NCBI RefSeq assembly: GCF_001006005.1 | Contig: NZ_CP011254.1 | Span: forward strand, 3,286,001 to 3,350,000 | Source of the DNA: Serratia fonticola | Lineage (GTDB): Bacteria; Pseudomonadota; Gammaproteobacteria; Enterobacterales; Enterobacteriaceae | Direction: 5' to 3' | Length of the DNA: 64,000 nucleotides | Shown: piece by piece, positions 9,804 to 19,397 of the stretch | How positions within the stretch are numbered: position 1 is the stretch's first letter | Layout: each line of letters opens with the position of its first letter | Made by a program: the position numbers and the translations under genes | The notes under the pieces: model-generated | The model's input: the letters and a program-made list of their open reading frames with translations, nothing else | Told to the model about the DNA's origin: nothing | The model's database searches: none

Positions 9804-10367
9804 TTACTTCATGTTGTCCGCTGACCACATCCCCGTGATTGGTCGGGCAAACAGCGCCAGCACAGCGATAAGGCTCACTTCAATGGAGATTGACCAGCAA
9901 ATGTGACCGATCATTTCACTCCAGAATTCATACCCATTCAGGTTCCAGAGCCAGCCAGTTTCACCTGAGAGATAGGCCGGATGCCTGAATCCTAGCGCCG
10001 GGATAAGGAAACCGTGCATGACCAGCGTGATCACAATACCGTAAGCCGCACCATACCAGAGCCTGATTTTGGGCGTATAAGCCGAAACCAGAACGTAAAG
10101 GCCCGCAAAGATGAAGCTGAACATCCAGTGATAAAGCATCACTGCTCCGGGGATCGTTACGCTCTGATAAACATAATCCATAGAATGGGAGTTAATTCCC
10201 AGCCAGCCAAGCCAGGCATCAATGTTAAGGGCGGGCGGCGATGCCTCACCGACGATGCGCGGCGGCATATTGGCCTCAGAGCCTGACTTTACCAGCGAGC
10301 TGATCGCACCACCGATGAAAGTTGCCCACAAAAAAATACGTAAATTAACTTTACTACAAATGTTCAT
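9804..10367 (-). CDS. YagU-like (DUF1440) inner membrane protein
   Basis: 187 residues, related to E. coli YagU (204 residues), an inner membrane protein linked to acid resistance. Shared features are the MNI start, a first membrane segment near 10-25, PKIRLWYGAAYGIVITLVMHG in the third segment, and the C-terminal SEMIGHICWSISIEV helix. Roughly four membrane helices can be seen. The gene sits between copA and cueR, which are usually divergent neighbours. It is flanked by two copies of the CueR operator and ends in its own terminator, so it looks like an insertion. A GGAG lies very close to the start. A copper role is not supported by the sequence. Confidence 0.8.
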   Translation of the reverse strand: MNICSKVNLRIFLWATFIGGAISSLVKSGSEANMPPRIVGEASPPALNIDAWLGWLGINSHSMDYVYQSVTIPGAVMLYHWMFSFIFAGLYVLVSAYTPKIRLWYGAAYGIVITLVMHGFLIPALGFRHPAYLSGETGWLWNLNGYEFWSEMIGHICWSISIEVSLIAVLALFARPITGMWSADNMK

Positions 10368-10730
10368 AACTCCACGTCCGTGAAAAGGAAAAATGAACCC
10401 TAATTATATGTTACGAGCGTGTTGCTGCGTATTACTGAAAGCATCGAGATATGACAATTTTTCAGGTACAGCCCCGTCAGGCGATATACGGGCTGAATTT
10501 GGTGAGCTGTTGCCCAGTGTCTTCGCCCCTCGTTGCCGCAACCCTATTTCCCAGGAGGTTGACGATATTATCAAAACACGAGGAGCCGGGCGGATGCGGT
10601 AAGTTTAAATCCTCTTACTAGCATGTCCCTATGCGTCCACAGACAGAAGGTCAAAAGGGGGTAATTGGGGAGTAATGAGGTTATAATTTATTGAGTTACT
10701 ACTGTCACTTGGGGGCAGTGGGGTACATGG
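10368..10730. other. Non-coding stretch between the yagU-like gene and cueR
   Basis: No convincing gene. A plus-strand open frame of 69 codons (10393-10602) has an AAGGAAAA ribosome-like site but no recognisable protein family, so it was not called. A TATAAT-like hexamer on the minus strand near 10400 could serve the yagU-like gene. The right end holds the second CueR-type operator described separately. Confidence 0.5.
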
Positions 10731-10754
10731 ACCTTCCAGCAAAGGTAAGGTCAA
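10731..10754. promoter_or_regulatory. Second CueR-type operator, upstream of cueR
   Basis: This 24-bp stretch matches the copA operator at 9635-9658 with one difference (A for G at the 13th position) and has the same orientation. It ends 11 bp before the cueR start codon. Its leftward promoter is weak: 19 bp from TTGACC the -10 position reads CATGTA. It could allow CueR autoregulation or be a duplicated remnant of the original copA-cueR spacer. Confidence 0.75.
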
Positions 10755-10764
10755 GGGGGATAAA

Positions 10765-11166
10765 GTGAATATCAGCGACGTTGCCAAAAAAACCGGTTTG
10801 ACCAGCAAAGCCATCCGTTTTTATGAAGAGAAAGGATTGGTGACCACCCCGATCCGTACGGACAACGGCTACCGCAGCTACAGCGCCAGGCATATTGAAG
10901 AACTGACGTTATTGCGTCAGGCTCGTCAGGTGGGCTTCAATCTTGACGAATGCCGTGAACTGGTCGCGTTGTTCAACGATCCGGCGCGGCACAGTGCCGA
11001 TGTCAAAGCCCGCACGCTGCAGAAAGTTGCCGATATCGAAAAGCACATCAGCGAACTGGGGGAAATGCGCCAACGCCTGCTGGCGCTGGCGGATCAATGC
11101 CCTGGCGATGAAGGAGCAGACTGCCCGATCATTAATAATCTGGCAGGCTGCTGCCACAAAGGCTAG
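10765..11166 (+). CDS. cueR: CueR, Cu(+)-sensing MerR-family activator
   Basis: Activates copA and cueO-type genes by distorting 19-bp-spaced promoters when bound to Cu(I). The N-terminal winged HTH begins [26 protein letters not shown] dimerisation helix follows, and the metal loop has C112 and C120, the same positions as E. coli CueR, plus a CC pair near the end. 133 residues. The start is GTG, preceded by AAGGGGGATAAA. The last four bases overlap the tail of the convergent ybbJ. Confidence 0.97.
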   Translation: MNISDVAKKTGLTSKAIRFYEEKGLVTTPIRTDNGYRSYSARHIEELTLLRQARQVGFNLDECRELVALFNDPARHSADVKARTLQKVADIEKHISELGEMRQRLLALADQCPGDEGADCPIINNLAGCCHKG

Positions 11167-11621
11167 CGCGTAATGGCGCGGATCACCAAGGTAGTGCCTT
11201 CGACCGCCACCACTTCAACTTCGGTGCCGATCGGCAGATCCTCGTTGGCTTGCGCGCGCCAACTGCTGTCGGCGATATTGATACGGCCATGGCCGTTATG
11301 CATCGCCTCGGTCAGCGTGGCGCGGGTGCCGATCAGTTGACGGTTACGCTGGTTGAGCACCGGGGAACCGCTGGTTGCCGCTGGCCGCTTGCGCAGCCAG
11401 TACCACCACAGGTAGGCCACGGCAATGGTCATCACGGCAAACAGGGAACCCTGCCACTCCCAACTCAACTCCGGCAGCAGCCAGATAATCACCCCGACAA
11501 TCACCGCAGAAACGCCGCTCCACAGCAGATAGCCGCTGGCACCGAGCATTTCCGCGGCCAACAGCAGCCCGCCTAGCGAGATCCAGAACCATTGTGGGTT
11601 TGCTGCGATCTGTTCCAGCAT
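11163..11621 (-). CDS. ybbJ: YbbJ, NfeD-family membrane protein
   Basis: 152 residues (E. coli 151). Two or three membrane segments lie in the first 80 residues ([20 protein letters not shown]...). A C-terminal OB-fold NfeD domain follows, with [24 protein letters not shown]. NfeD-like proteins pair with SPFH proteins, and this gene starts 2 bases after the qmcA stop, so the two form an operon with coupled translation. Its 3' end overlaps cueR by 4 bases tail-to-tail. The role is probably QmcA-linked membrane microdomain quality control. Confidence 0.93.
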   Translation of the reverse strand: MLEQIAANPQWFWISLGGLLLAAEMLGASGYLLWSGVSAVIVGVIIWLLPELSWEWQGSLFAVMTIAVAYLWWYWLRKRPAATSGSPVLNQRNRQLIGTRATLTEAMHNGHGRINIADSSWRAQANEDLPIGTEVEVVAVEGTTLVIRAITR

Positions 11622-11623
11622 AA

Positions 11624-12529
11624 TTACTTACCTTTGCTGTCTTTCAGCAATTCGGTAATACCGCCGATAGAGCCCAGCAGGCTGCTGGCATCCAGTGGCA
11701 TCATGATCACTTTGCTGTTATTGGCCGAGCCAATCTTCTGCAATGCGTCGGTGTATTTCTGGGCTACGAAGTAGTTAATCGCCTGGATATTACCGGTGGC
11801 GATGGCGTCAGATACCAGTTGGGTTGCCCGTGCTTCTGCTTCGGCGGCACGTTCACGCGCTTCTGCCTGCAAGAACGCCGACTGGCGCTCGCCTTCGGCT
11901 TTCAGGATCTGTGATTGCTTATCCCCTTCAGCGCGCAGGATCGCGGCTTGACGCACCCCCTCTGCTTCCAGGATGTCGGCACGTTTGGTTCGTTCGGCCT
12001 TCATCTGGGCGTTCATCGCCACAATCAGTTCGGCTGGTGGACGAACGTCACGGATTTCGATACGGGTAATTTTGACGCCCCAAGGGTTGGTGGCTTCATC
12101 GACGATATGCAGCAGGCGGGTGTTGATGCTATCGCGCTGTGACAGCATTTCGTCGAGCTCCATGGAACCGAGCACGGTACGGAAGTTGGTCATGGTCAGG
12201 TTAACGATCGCCTGCTCGAGGTTACTGACCTCATAGGCGGCGCGAGCCGGATCGACTACCTGGATAAAGCAGACGGCATCGATTGCCACGTTAGCGTTAT
12301 CGCGCGAGATAATCTCCTGAGAAGGGATATCCAGCACCTGTTCCATCATATTGATCTTGCGGCCAATACGATCCATAAAAGGCACTACCAGGTTTAAACC
12401 CGGCATCAGCGTTTTGGTATAACGGCCGAAGCGCTCTACCGTCCATTGGAAGCCCTGCGGGACAATTTTGATGCTCGAGAAGACGATAATCAGCGCGACA
12501 ACGATCACGATCGGAATAATGGTAAACAT
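11624..12529 (-). CDS. qmcA: QmcA, SPFH/stomatin-like membrane protein
   Basis: 301 residues. An N-terminal membrane segment (residues 2-18, [14 protein letters not shown]) is followed by the SPFH/band-7 domain ([24 protein letters not shown]...) and a long charged coiled coil rich in AEG and EAR repeats (about 180-250). E. coli QmcA works with the HtpX/FtsH protease network in membrane protein quality control. First gene of the qmcA-ybbJ unit. An AGGAGG-like site (ACAGGAGGTTGTGCC) precedes the ATG. Confidence 0.95.
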   Translation of the reverse strand: MFTIIPIVIVVALIIVFSSIKIVPQGFQWTVERFGRYTKTLMPGLNLVVPFMDRIGRKINMMEQVLDIPSQEIISRDNANVAIDAVCFIQVVDPARAAYEVSNLEQAIVNLTMTNFRTVLGSMELDEMLSQRDSINTRLLHIVDEATNPWGVKITRIEIRDVRPPAELIVAMNAQMKAERTKRADILEAEGVRQAAILRAEGDKQSQILKAEGERQSAFLQAEARERAAEAEARATQLVSDAIATGNIQAINYFVAQKYTDALQKIGSANNSKVIMMPLDASSLLGSIGGITELLKDSKGK

Positions 12530-12679
12530 GGCACAACCTCCTGTCAGACATATTGCTAGATATTACGCCAGCGACAGGGGGAATGCCTAATACATCACCA
12601 GGATAAGACTACTTTTTGCAGAAAACCTGAGGATCTCACGGCGAATACGCCATTTTTATCAGGTTTATCTGGGGCCGTC

Positions 12680-12895
12680 TTAACGCTGCCATGAAGTGAT
12701 AATGGAGACTTCTTCAGGATCCGCGTCGAATTTGCTCAGCGTCACCGTTTGTCCGTCGGTCAGCAACACGCTGACTGCCATGCCGATCACGCCGGACTGC
12801 AGCGCGGTCTGCTCGATGTGCTGAAGCGCTTTAAGACAAACGAATTGCTGCATCTCGGGCAAATGTTTGAATCTGTCGGTTTGGGATTTTTTCAA
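12680..12895 (-). CDS. Small conserved-looking protein of unknown function
   Basis: 71 residues, starting with TTG (TTG AAA AAA TCC CAA). The AAAGGATAG ribosome site overlaps the stop codon of the upstream lipoprotein gene, so the two are probably translationally coupled. The protein is soluble, with an amphipathic helical middle and a short strand-rich end (VSVLLTDGQTVTLSKFDADPEEVSI). I do not recognise the family. Confidence 0.6.
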   Translation of the reverse strand: MKKSQTDRFKHLPEMQQFVCLKALQHIEQTALQSGVIGMAVSVLLTDGQTVTLSKFDADPEEVSIITSWQR

Positions 12896-12900
12896 GAGGG

Positions 12901-13326
12901 CTATCCTTTGGCGCTGCCGACGATTTGGCCATCACGCAGCAACACAATCTTGTGTTTCTGTCGGTACCAGATGGCGGTGTAAACACCTTTCTGATAAACC
13001 TGCGCATACTGGTTTTCTTCGGTCAACGCGGCTGCCGTTTGCTCAATGTAGCCCTGCTTGATATCTGGCGAGATCTTGATGTCTATCCCGGCAATGCGTG
13101 CCTGCAGTGTCTTGCTCTTTGCCGATTGCGCGTACTGTTTTGCCGCATTTTCCAACGCCTGCTTCTCTGCCGCAGCGTAAATGGCGGTCTGGCGGTTTTG
13201 TTCGGCCAGATAGCAGGTATCTTTGGAAACGCCCTGTGCTTCACATTCAGCCATGCGCGACGCCGTAGAAGTGCAGCCAGCCAGCAAGATGGCAATTACC
13301 ACGGTAGACAGTGTCCTAATCATCAT
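12901..13326 (-). CDS. Predicted outer-membrane or inner-membrane lipoprotein
   Basis: 141 residues with a type II signal peptide and lipobox LLAGC (lipidated Cys at about residue 18). The mature part is a helical region with many Ala, Glu and Gln (RQTAIYAAAEKQALENAAKQYAQSAKS), followed by a strand-rich C-terminus. The second residue is also Met, so the start may be at 13323. It forms a two-gene unit with the 71-residue gene. Family not recognised. The 350-bp region upstream holds paired palindromes (see that entry). Confidence 0.75.
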   Translation of the reverse strand: MMIRTLSTVVIAILLAGCTSTASRMAECEAQGVSKDTCYLAEQNRQTAIYAAAEKQALENAAKQYAQSAKSKTLQARIAGIDIKISPDIKQGYIEQTAAALTEENQYAQVYQKGVYTAIWYRQKHKIVLLRDGQIVGSAKG

Positions 13327-13676
13327 TTTTAGTTCTTCGAGTTAGTCAGGATGGCACCGGAGTGTTCCTGTGTTTATTTATGCGTTTTATTAGAAGCTAT
13401 TAGCTACTAAATAAAGCGATGTTTAGCCTGGTTTGTTGATTTACCGAACTGATGCTACAGAATATTCTTAGACAAGCATCACGTTTTAACCATTCCGTTG
13501 ACTAATGTCAATTTTTGTCAGCTACTGAGAACAGATCTCAAGAAACATTTACATGTAGCTAATAGCTCCTTAATTTGAGTTAAATTAACCTTGTGTCGGA
13601 ATTTGCGTAGCTGTGGGGGACGGAATTAATGTGCTAAACTGCGGCATGTCTGTAGAGAGCAAGAGGAAATCGCAGG
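13327..13676. promoter_or_regulatory. Divergent intergenic region with paired palindromic sites
   Basis: No gene is seen in this AT-rich stretch. Two 13-bp sequences, AGCTATTAGCTAC at 13395-13407 and GTAGCTAATAGCT at 13555-13567, are exact inverted copies of each other. Each contains the odd-centred palindrome AGCTAWTAGCT. They lie between the lipoprotein gene and the divergent HTH gene and look like regulator binding sites. The regulator is unknown; the HTH protein at 13677 is one candidate. Confidence 0.5.
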
Positions 13677-14018
13677 GTGGATAATCAAGCAGAGTTTAAA
13701 AGCTATCTGGAACGATTAGGCATTGAGCAGCCTGCACTGTGCATACTCTTGGGGGTGCAGCGCAGCACCCTGAATAAATGGGTGAATGGCACGGTAACCG
13801 CAATTCCGGCCATCGCCACGACCGCGGTCAAAATGCTGTGGTTTATCAAAGAGTCCAATCCGGAGCTGTTCCAGCGCTGGATGATGATCCAGGACTTTGG
13901 CGTACCGGCAGAGTACGCGACCAATGACAAGGCGTATGAGTTCCTGCACGTGCTGAAGCGGGAACCGTCACCGCCGATTAAGAAACTCCGGGCCCAGGTG
14001 GCGGCCCAGAAGCGATAA
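13677..14018 (+). CDS. Putative helix-turn-helix regulator
   Basis: 113 residues from a GTG start, with AGAGGAAAT about ten bases upstream. Residues 15-45 (LGIEQPALCILLGVQRSTLNKWVNGTV) look like a lambda-repressor-type HTH. The rest is helical with Trp-rich and basic stretches. I do not recognise a named family. It is convergent with allS, whose stop lies 10 bases away, and divergent from the lipoprotein gene across a region carrying paired palindromes. Confidence 0.65.
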   Translation: MDNQAEFKSYLERLGIEQPALCILLGVQRSTLNKWVNGTVTAIPAIATTAVKMLWFIKESNPELFQRWMMIQDFGVPAEYATNDKAYEFLHVLKREPSPPIKKLRAQVAAQKR

Positions 14019-14027
14019 AATCGCGTG

Positions 14028-14951
14028 TTAAACCGGTAAATCAATACTTTGCAGAAAGCCGGCGATGCGTTCATCGCGCCGTTGGAACAGCGTGACAATT
14101 TCTTCCACGGCTTTACCACAGTCGTTACGCCAGGCCAGGGAGAGCGGTGACGGTTGCCGCTGATTGACCACTTCACGGGTGATCAACTGGCCGCTATCCA
14201 GATAGGGCTGGCACAGATTTTTCGGCAAGAACCCTACGCCCAGCCCCTGCAGGTGGCATTCGAGTTTACTGCGCAGGTCTGGCACCTTGATCTCTTTTTG
14301 GCCTGGCAGCAGCCAGGCAACGCGTTTGGTCAGGTTGCGCGAAGTATCTTCCACGTTGATCGCCGGGTAGCTGCGCAGCCGATCTTCATGCAGTGCCGTG
14401 TCCTGGCAGGCCGCGAGCGGATGATCTGGTGTAACCACAAAAGCCCAACTGATCCCCCCTAATTTCAAGACGCTGACGTCATTAGCCAGTGATTCAGAGC
14501 CGGTGGTGCCAATGGCCAGCTGAAAATCCCCGTGCAACAACGAATCCCATACTCCCATATACACCTGACGCGAGATATGAAACTGCGTGAAGGGATAACG
14601 CTGTTGCAGGTAGGCTAACAGCCGGGCGACGCTTAGCGGGTTGTACAGCAGATTGTTGATCACGATATTGACCTGATGCTCCACGCCGTCGTTGATCTGG
14701 CGTAGCTCATCGGGCATGGAGTCGAGCCAGTTGTGCCATTGGCGGCAACGTTCCAGCAGGTATTCACCAGCGGGGGTCAGGTTTACGCTGCGGGTGGTGC
14801 GGATAAACAGCTGGGTGCCGATGCTTTCTTCCAACGTTTTGATGCGGTAACTGATGGTGGCAGTGGTCTTGTGCAGTAATTCGGCGGCGCGGGAAAAGCT
14901 CTGGCATTCCGCGACTTTGATAAACGATCGAATTGTTTCGTGATCCAGCAT
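14028..14951 (-). CDS. allS: AllS, LysR-family activator of the allD operon
   Basis: 307 residues (E. coli 308). The N-terminal winged HTH ([31 protein letters not shown]) is followed by a substrate-binding domain closely matching E. coli AllS ([52 protein letters not shown]). In E. coli AllS activates the allantoin-degradation operon allDCE under anaerobic conditions. Divergent from allA. The intergenic space holds an AllR operator, so allS is likely AllR-repressed. Confidence 0.95.
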   Translation of the reverse strand: MLDHETIRSFIKVAECQSFSRAAELLHKTTATISYRIKTLEESIGTQLFIRTTRSVNLTPAGEYLLERCRQWHNWLDSMPDELRQINDGVEHQVNIVINNLLYNPLSVARLLAYLQQRYPFTQFHISRQVYMGVWDSLLHGDFQLAIGTTGSESLANDVSVLKLGGISWAFVVTPDHPLAACQDTALHEDRLRSYPAINVEDTSRNLTKRVAWLLPGQKEIKVPDLRSKLECHLQGLGVGFLPKNLCQPYLDSGQLITREVVNQRQPSPLSLAWRNDCGKAVEEIVTLFQRRDERIAGFLQSIDLPV

Positions 14952-15303
14952 AGCGCTTCCTTAACCGGTGCGGCCATCGTGTTCCTAGTGTTGCAAAAGA
15001 ATTTACTTACCTTAGTTGCCTTGGGTTAGTCATAAAGCCGCTTCCCGTGATCTCGCTCACGCTTTATTGCCCTTCCTCTACTGCACACCGCTGAAAGTGA
15101 CAACTCTGTTAACGAACTGTATCGCGGTGGTGTGTTTTTTAATGCCTTGATTATTAATTAAATATTTTCAGCTCGGCACAAAAAATGTGCAGTGGATCTT
15201 GTTGTGGAAAATTTTTCCAATATTAACTTTTAAATTTCAGGCGACCTGTCTAGAGTGAACCCATTCGGTAATGTTCCTTTTTGAAACGATCCTGGAGAAA
15301 CTG
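14952..15303. promoter_or_regulatory. allS-allA intergenic regulatory region
   Basis: 352 bp without a gene. It is rich in A/T toward allA and contains an AllR-type operator at 15205-15219. The divergent allS and allA promoters must lie here, but I cannot assign -35 and -10 boxes with confidence. Confidence 0.7.
15205..15219. promoter_or_regulatory. AllR operator upstream of allA
   Basis: TGGAAAATTTTTCCA is a near-perfect palindrome and matches the core of the second site before gcl and the known AllR recognition sequence of enterobacteria. It lies 85 bp before the allA start. AllR would repress here until glyoxylate or allantoin breakdown products accumulate. Confidence 0.85.
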
Positions 15304-15795
15304 ATGGACCTGATTGCCGTTGAGTTAACGCCTGAAGCCTTTGCACCCTATGGGAATGTATTGCAGATCGAGGGGGCGCCCTTTTTCCATATTAATGGTG
15401 GTAAAACAGAACGATATCATGACCTTGCCAATGTAGAAGTGGCTGATGATCATCGGGTGCTGGTCAGCATCAACCGATCTGAGCCTTGCGATCTGCCGTT
15501 GGAGTTCTCCGTGTTGGAGAAACATCCGTTGTCCTCGCAGGCTTTTATGCCGATGAAGGGGGAACGCTTCGTGGTGATTGTTGCTGAACCCGGGGAAGGG
15601 GACGAAATTCCGTTACATACTTTGCGCGCCTTTATCACCAACGGTAAGCAAGGGGTGAACTACCACCGCAATGTTTGGCACCACCCCTTGTTTGCTTATG
15701 GCGCGATCACCGACTTTTTCACGGTCGATCGTGGCGGTGCCGACAACTGTATCGTCAAAACATTGCCGGAGACTTACCGGGTTGTGCTTGGATAG
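15304..15795 (+). CDS. allA: Ureidoglycolate lyase
   Basis: Splits (S)-ureidoglycolate to glyoxylate and urea. 163 residues from the ATG at 15304 ([18 protein letters not shown]), which follows GGAGAAACTG; an ATG at 15271 in the same frame would add 11 residues unlike the E. coli protein (160). Family signatures are [34 protein letters not shown] and the cupin-like [13 protein letters not shown] with the active-site region, then DRGGADNC. First plus-strand gene of the locus, followed 69 bases later by allR. Confidence 0.95.
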   Translation: MDLIAVELTPEAFAPYGNVLQIEGAPFFHINGGKTERYHDLANVEVADDHRVLVSINRSEPCDLPLEFSVLEKHPLSSQAFMPMKGERFVVIVAEPGEGDEIPLHTLRAFITNGKQGVNYHRNVWHHPLFAYGAITDFFTVDRGGADNCIVKTLPETYRVVLG

Positions 15796-15864
15796 CGCTG
15801 TCCCCAAGCGCATAGGCTGTTTATGATAGCGGGGAAACCTTGAGCTAAATAAAGGAAAGCCTGA

Positions 15865-16680
15865 ATGAACGAAGTACGCAGAAAGGGAAGACCAACGACA
15901 GAAGCAGGGGCGACGAAAGGCGCGCAGGCGTTGGATCGTGGGTTGGAGATCCTGCAGTTTCTGGCCAATGCCGGAGGAAGCTCGTCCGTTTCCGTGCTAT
16001 CCGAGAAGTTGGAGTTACCGCTATCAACGACTTTCAGGTTATTGAAAGTATTAGAAAAATCGGAATTCGTTTTTCAGGATCCGCAGCTTGGCTGGTGGCA
16101 TATCGGCATCCAGTCGTTTACCGTCGGTGCGGCCTATATGAATGACAGGGACGTAGTCTCGGTGGCGGGCCCTTATATGCGGCGGCTGATGTTGCTATCA
16201 GGCGAAACCGCCAATCTGGCCATCAGGAATAACTTTGACGCCGTGCTGATCCGTCAATGTGAGTGCCAGGCCATGGTGCGGATGTGCGCGCCACTTGGCA
16301 GCCGCTTACCGCTGCACGCCTCCGGGGCTGGGAAAGCGCTGCTGTATCCGCTGGCGGAAGAGGAGATGCTGGATTTGTTCGTACGTTCGGGGCTGCACTC
16401 GTTTACCCCGAAAACCCTGACCAGCGTAAATTTATTACGTAAGGATTTAGCGCAATCGCAGACGCAGGGCTATACCGTTGATGCTGAGGAGCACGCTCTT
16501 GGCCTGAATTGCCTGGCTTCGGCGATTTTTGACCGTAGCAACAACGTCATTGCGGCCATCTCTATTTCAGGGCCTAGTTCGCGCGTTAGCAGCGATCGTT
16601 TCAAGGAACTGGGGGAGTTGGTGCGTGACGTCGCCAACGACATCAGTACCGCGCTAGGTGAGTCGCGCAGCAAGAAATAG
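15865..16680 (+). CDS. allR: AllR, IclR-family repressor of the allantoin/glyoxylate regulon
   Basis: 271 residues, the E. coli length. The N-terminal winged HTH ([26 protein letters not shown]) and IclR effector domain ([28 protein letters not shown]) match E. coli AllR nearly word for word. AllR binds glyoxylate and allantoin as opposing effectors. Two matching operators, before allA and gcl, lie within 1.6 kb. The start follows AAAGGAAA. A strong terminator closes the gene. Confidence 0.97.
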   Translation: MNEVRRKGRPTTEAGATKGAQALDRGLEILQFLANAGGSSSVSVLSEKLELPLSTTFRLLKVLEKSEFVFQDPQLGWWHIGIQSFTVGAAYMNDRDVVSVAGPYMRRLMLLSGETANLAIRNNFDAVLIRQCECQAMVRMCAPLGSRLPLHASGAGKALLYPLAEEEMLDLFVRSGLHSFTPKTLTSVNLLRKDLAQSQTQGYTVDAEEHALGLNCLASAIFDRSNNVIAAISISGPSSRVSSDRFKELGELVRDVANDISTALGESRSKK

Positions 16681-16735
16681 TACGTTTAAAGTAAAGCCTG
16701 TGGTTGCGATCGTGGCTGCAGGATGAGGTTACCTC

Positions 16736-16763
16736 CCCGTTTATCACCTAAACGGGTTTTTTT
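16736..16763 (+). terminator. Intrinsic terminator after allR
   Basis: CCCGTTTA and TAAACGGG form an 8-bp stem with a 5-base loop followed by seven T. It separates allR from the gcl promoter. Confidence 0.92.
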
Positions 16764-16778
16764 GAACTCATTTTAAGT

Positions 16779-16795
16779 TTGGAAAATTTTTCCAA
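16779..16795. promoter_or_regulatory. AllR operator at the gcl promoter
   Basis: TTGGAAAATTTTTCCAA, a 17-bp palindrome, ends 19 bases before the gcl start codon. It shares its core with the site before allA, so a bound AllR would block transcription of gcl-hyi-glxR. Confidence 0.9.
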
Positions 16796-16814
16796 AATTT
16801 AGGAGAACGTTTAG

Positions 16815-18596
16815 ATGGCTATTATGCGAGCAGTAGATGCGGCAATGTACGTGTTGGCAAAGGAAGGCGTGAATACCGCATTCGGCGTGCCTGGCGCGGC
16901 GATCAACCCTTTCTATAACGCGATGCGTCAACACGGCGGCATCAAACACTATCTGGCGCGTCATGTTGAAGGCGCTTCCCACATGGCGGAAGGTTACACC
17001 AGGGCCAAACCCGGCAATATCGGGGTGTGCCTCGGGACTTCGGGGCCTGCGGGAACGGACATGATCACCGCGCTTTACTCCGCCTCTGCCGATTCCATTC
17101 CCATTTTGTGCATCACCGGCCAGGCTCCTCGGGCGCGTTTGCATAAGGAAGATTTTCAGGCGGTAGATATTGAATCGATCGCCAAGCCGGTCACCAAAAT
17201 GGCGGTGACGGTCATGGAACCGGCGCTGGTGCCCCGCGTGTTGCAGCAGGCATTCCACTTGATGCGCTCTGGCCGCCCTGGCCCGGTGCTGATCGATTTG
17301 CCTTATGACGTGCAGATGGCCGAGATTGAGTTTGATCCGGACACCTATTCCTCGCTGGGGGCTTACAAACCGGCGGCCACTGAAGCGCAGATCGACAAAG
17401 CCCTGGACATGCTGTGTGCCGCAAGCAAACCGTTGTTCATCGCCGGTGGCGGGATCTTCAACGCGGACGCGGCCGACCTGCTGCAAGAGCTGGCAGAGAC
17501 TTGCAACGTACCGGTGATCCCAACGCTGATGGGCTGGGGCTGTATCCCGGACGATCACCCGTTGATGGCAGGGATGGCGGGGTTACAAACCTCACACCGT
17601 TACGGTAACGCCAACCTGCTGGATTCGGATCTGGTGTTTGGCATCGGTAACCGTTGGGCTAACCGCCATACCGGTTCGGTAGATAAATACACCGCCGGGC
17701 GTAAGGTGATCCACATCGATATCGAACCAACCCAGCTTGGCCGCGTGATCTGCCCGGATCTGGGCATTGTTTCCGATGCCAAAATCGCCCTGCAAATGTT
17801 AGTGGCAAGAGCTCGTGAACGTGCGGATCAAGGGACGCTGCCAGATCGCTCACAGTGGGTGGAAACCTGCCTCCAGCGCAAACAAACTCTGCTGCGTAAA
17901 ACGCATTTCGATAACGTGCCAATCAAACCTCAGCGCGTTTACGAAGAGATGAACCGAGCGTTCGGGCGTGATGCCTGCTACGTCACCACCATCGGGCTTT
18001 CGCAGATTGCAGCGGCACAGATGCTGCACGTGTTCAAACCACGCCATTGGATTAATGCCGGGCAGGCGGGCCCATTAGGTTGGACTCTTCCTTCTGCTTT
18101 GGGTGTGTGTGCCGCCGATCCGCAGCGCAAAGTGATCGCGCTGTCGGGTGACTACGACTTCCAGTTCATGATCGAAGAGTTGGCCGTTGGCGCGCAGTTC
18201 AAGCTGCCGTATATCCACGTGGTGGTCAACAACGCCTACCTGGGGCTGATCCGCCAGTCGCAGCGCGGTTTCGATATGGATTACTGCGTCCAACTGTCCT
18301 ATGAAAACATCAACAACCCGGAAGGGGGCGAATACGGTGTCGATCACGTCAAGGTGGTCGAAGGGCTGGGATGTAAAGCGATCCGTGTAGTCAAGCCTGA
18401 GGATATCGCTCCGGCCTTCCAACAGGCGCAAGAGTTGATGCGTCTGCATCAGGTTCCGGTGGTGGTGGAGATTATCCTCGAGCGGGTCACCAATATCTCG
18501 ATGGGGACTGAGCTGGATAACGTCACTGAATTCGAACCCGTTGCCGAGTCGCCAGAAGATGCGCCGACCTCGGTCAGCTACTTCAACTATCAGTAA
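16815..18596 (+). CDS. gcl: Glyoxylate carboligase
   Basis: Thiamine-diphosphate and FAD enzyme that joins two glyoxylates to tartronate semialdehyde plus CO2. 593 residues, identical in length to E. coli Gcl. V51 (ARHVEGASH) replaces the catalytic Glu of most ThDP enzymes, a known hallmark of Gcl. The ThDP motif [17 protein letters not shown]...VVNNAYLG is intact. The ATG follows TTTAGGAGAACGTTTAG. First gene of gcl-hyi-glxR, directly under an AllR operator, with hyi 11 bases downstream. Confidence 0.98.
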   Translation: MAIMRAVDAAMYVLAKEGVNTAFGVPGAAINPFYNAMRQHGGIKHYLARHVEGASHMAEGYTRAKPGNIGVCLGTSGPAGTDMITALYSASADSIPILCITGQAPRARLHKEDFQAVDIESIAKPVTKMAVTVMEPALVPRVLQQAFHLMRSGRPGPVLIDLPYDVQMAEIEFDPDTYSSLGAYKPAATEAQIDKALDMLCAASKPLFIAGGGIFNADAADLLQELAETCNVPVIPTLMGWGCIPDDHPLMAGMAGLQTSHRYGNANLLDSDLVFGIGNRWANRHTGSVDKYTAGRKVIHIDIEPTQLGRVICPDLGIVSDAKIALQMLVARARERADQGTLPDRSQWVETCLQRKQTLLRKTHFDNVPIKPQRVYEEMNRAFGRDACYVTTIGLSQIAAAQMLHVFKPRHWINAGQAGPLGWTLPSALGVCAADPQRKVIALSGDYDFQFMIEELAVGAQFKLPYIHVVVNNAYLGLIRQSQRGFDMDYCVQLSYENINNPEGGEYGVDHVKVVEGLGCKAIRVVKPEDIAPAFQQAQELMRLHQVPVVVEIILERVTNISMGTELDNVTEFEPVAESPEDAPTSVSYFNYQ

Positions 18597-18607
18597 GGAG
18601 CAGGCTC

Positions 18608-19387
18608 ATGCCGAAGTTTTCAGCCAACTTATCGATGTTGTTTAATGAAGTCGATTTTATGCAGCGGTTTCGCTGTGCCAAAGAGCAGGGATTCACCGCG
18701 ATTGAATATATGTTTCCCTACGATTATTCCGTGCAGGCCTTGAGGGGCGCTCTGGAAGAGAATCAACTCACGCAGGTATTACAAAACCTGCCTGCCGGGG
18801 ATTGGGCCGCGGGTGAGCGTGGCATCGCTTGCTTGCCTGGGCGCGAGTCTGAGTTTCGTGATGGCGTAGGTCTGGCGGTGGAATATGCCCGTGCGCTGGG
18901 CTGTGCGCAGATCAACTGCCTGATCGGTAACCCGGATAAATCCGTCGCACAGCATAAGACCGATGAGATCGTGGTCGCTAACCTGAGCTATGCAGCAAGG
19001 GAGTTGGCCAAGGCCAATATCCGTCTGTTGGTTGAACCGATCAATAAATACGATATGCCCGCCTTCTATCTGCAAACCACTCGTCAGGCGTTGGAGCTGA
19101 TGGATTGGGTCGCGAGCCCTAACCTGTTTATTCAATACGATATCTATCACATGCAGCGCATGGAGGGCGAACTGGCCCAAACCATGGAAACGCTGTTGCA
19201 GAAAATCGCGCATATCCAGGTTGCCGATAATCCGGGGCGCCATGAACCAGGCACCGGGGAAATCAATTACGACTATCTGTTCCGCGCGCTGGACAAGATG
19301 GGCTATCGCGGTTGGATCGGCTGTGAATACAAACCTGCGACAACGACGGCTGCCGGCCTGTCATGGATTAAGCAATATCAACATTGA
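18608..19387 (+). CDS. hyi: Hydroxypyruvate isomerase
   Basis: TIM-barrel enzyme of the xylose-isomerase-like superfamily that interconverts hydroxypyruvate and tartronate semialdehyde. 259 residues (E. coli 258). Conserved parts are the N-terminal FSANLSMLFNEVDFMQRF, LLVEPINKYDMPAFYLQ with the metal-binding Glu, QYDIYHMQRMEGEL, and ADNPGRHEPGTGEINY near the end. The ATG follows AAGGAGCAGGCTC. Middle gene of the glyoxylate operon, 10 bases before glxR. Confidence 0.96.
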   Translation: MPKFSANLSMLFNEVDFMQRFRCAKEQGFTAIEYMFPYDYSVQALRGALEENQLTQVLQNLPAGDWAAGERGIACLPGRESEFRDGVGLAVEYARALGCAQINCLIGNPDKSVAQHKTDEIVVANLSYAARELAKANIRLLVEPINKYDMPAFYLQTTRQALELMDWVASPNLFIQYDIYHMQRMEGELAQTMETLLQKIAHIQVADNPGRHEPGTGEINYDYLFRALDKMGYRGWIGCEYKPATTTAAGLSWIKQYQH

Positions 19388-19397
19388 GGGACATATC

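Noticed and set aside
10393..10602. 69-codon open frame divergent from the yagU-like gene
   Set aside because: It has an acceptable ribosome-like site but no similarity, biased composition or conserved partner; not enough to call a gene.
16773..17558. 261-codon open frame antisense to gcl
   Set aside because: Composition rich in Arg and His typical of a shadow frame; gcl is full length and certain, and the frame would cover the AllR operator.
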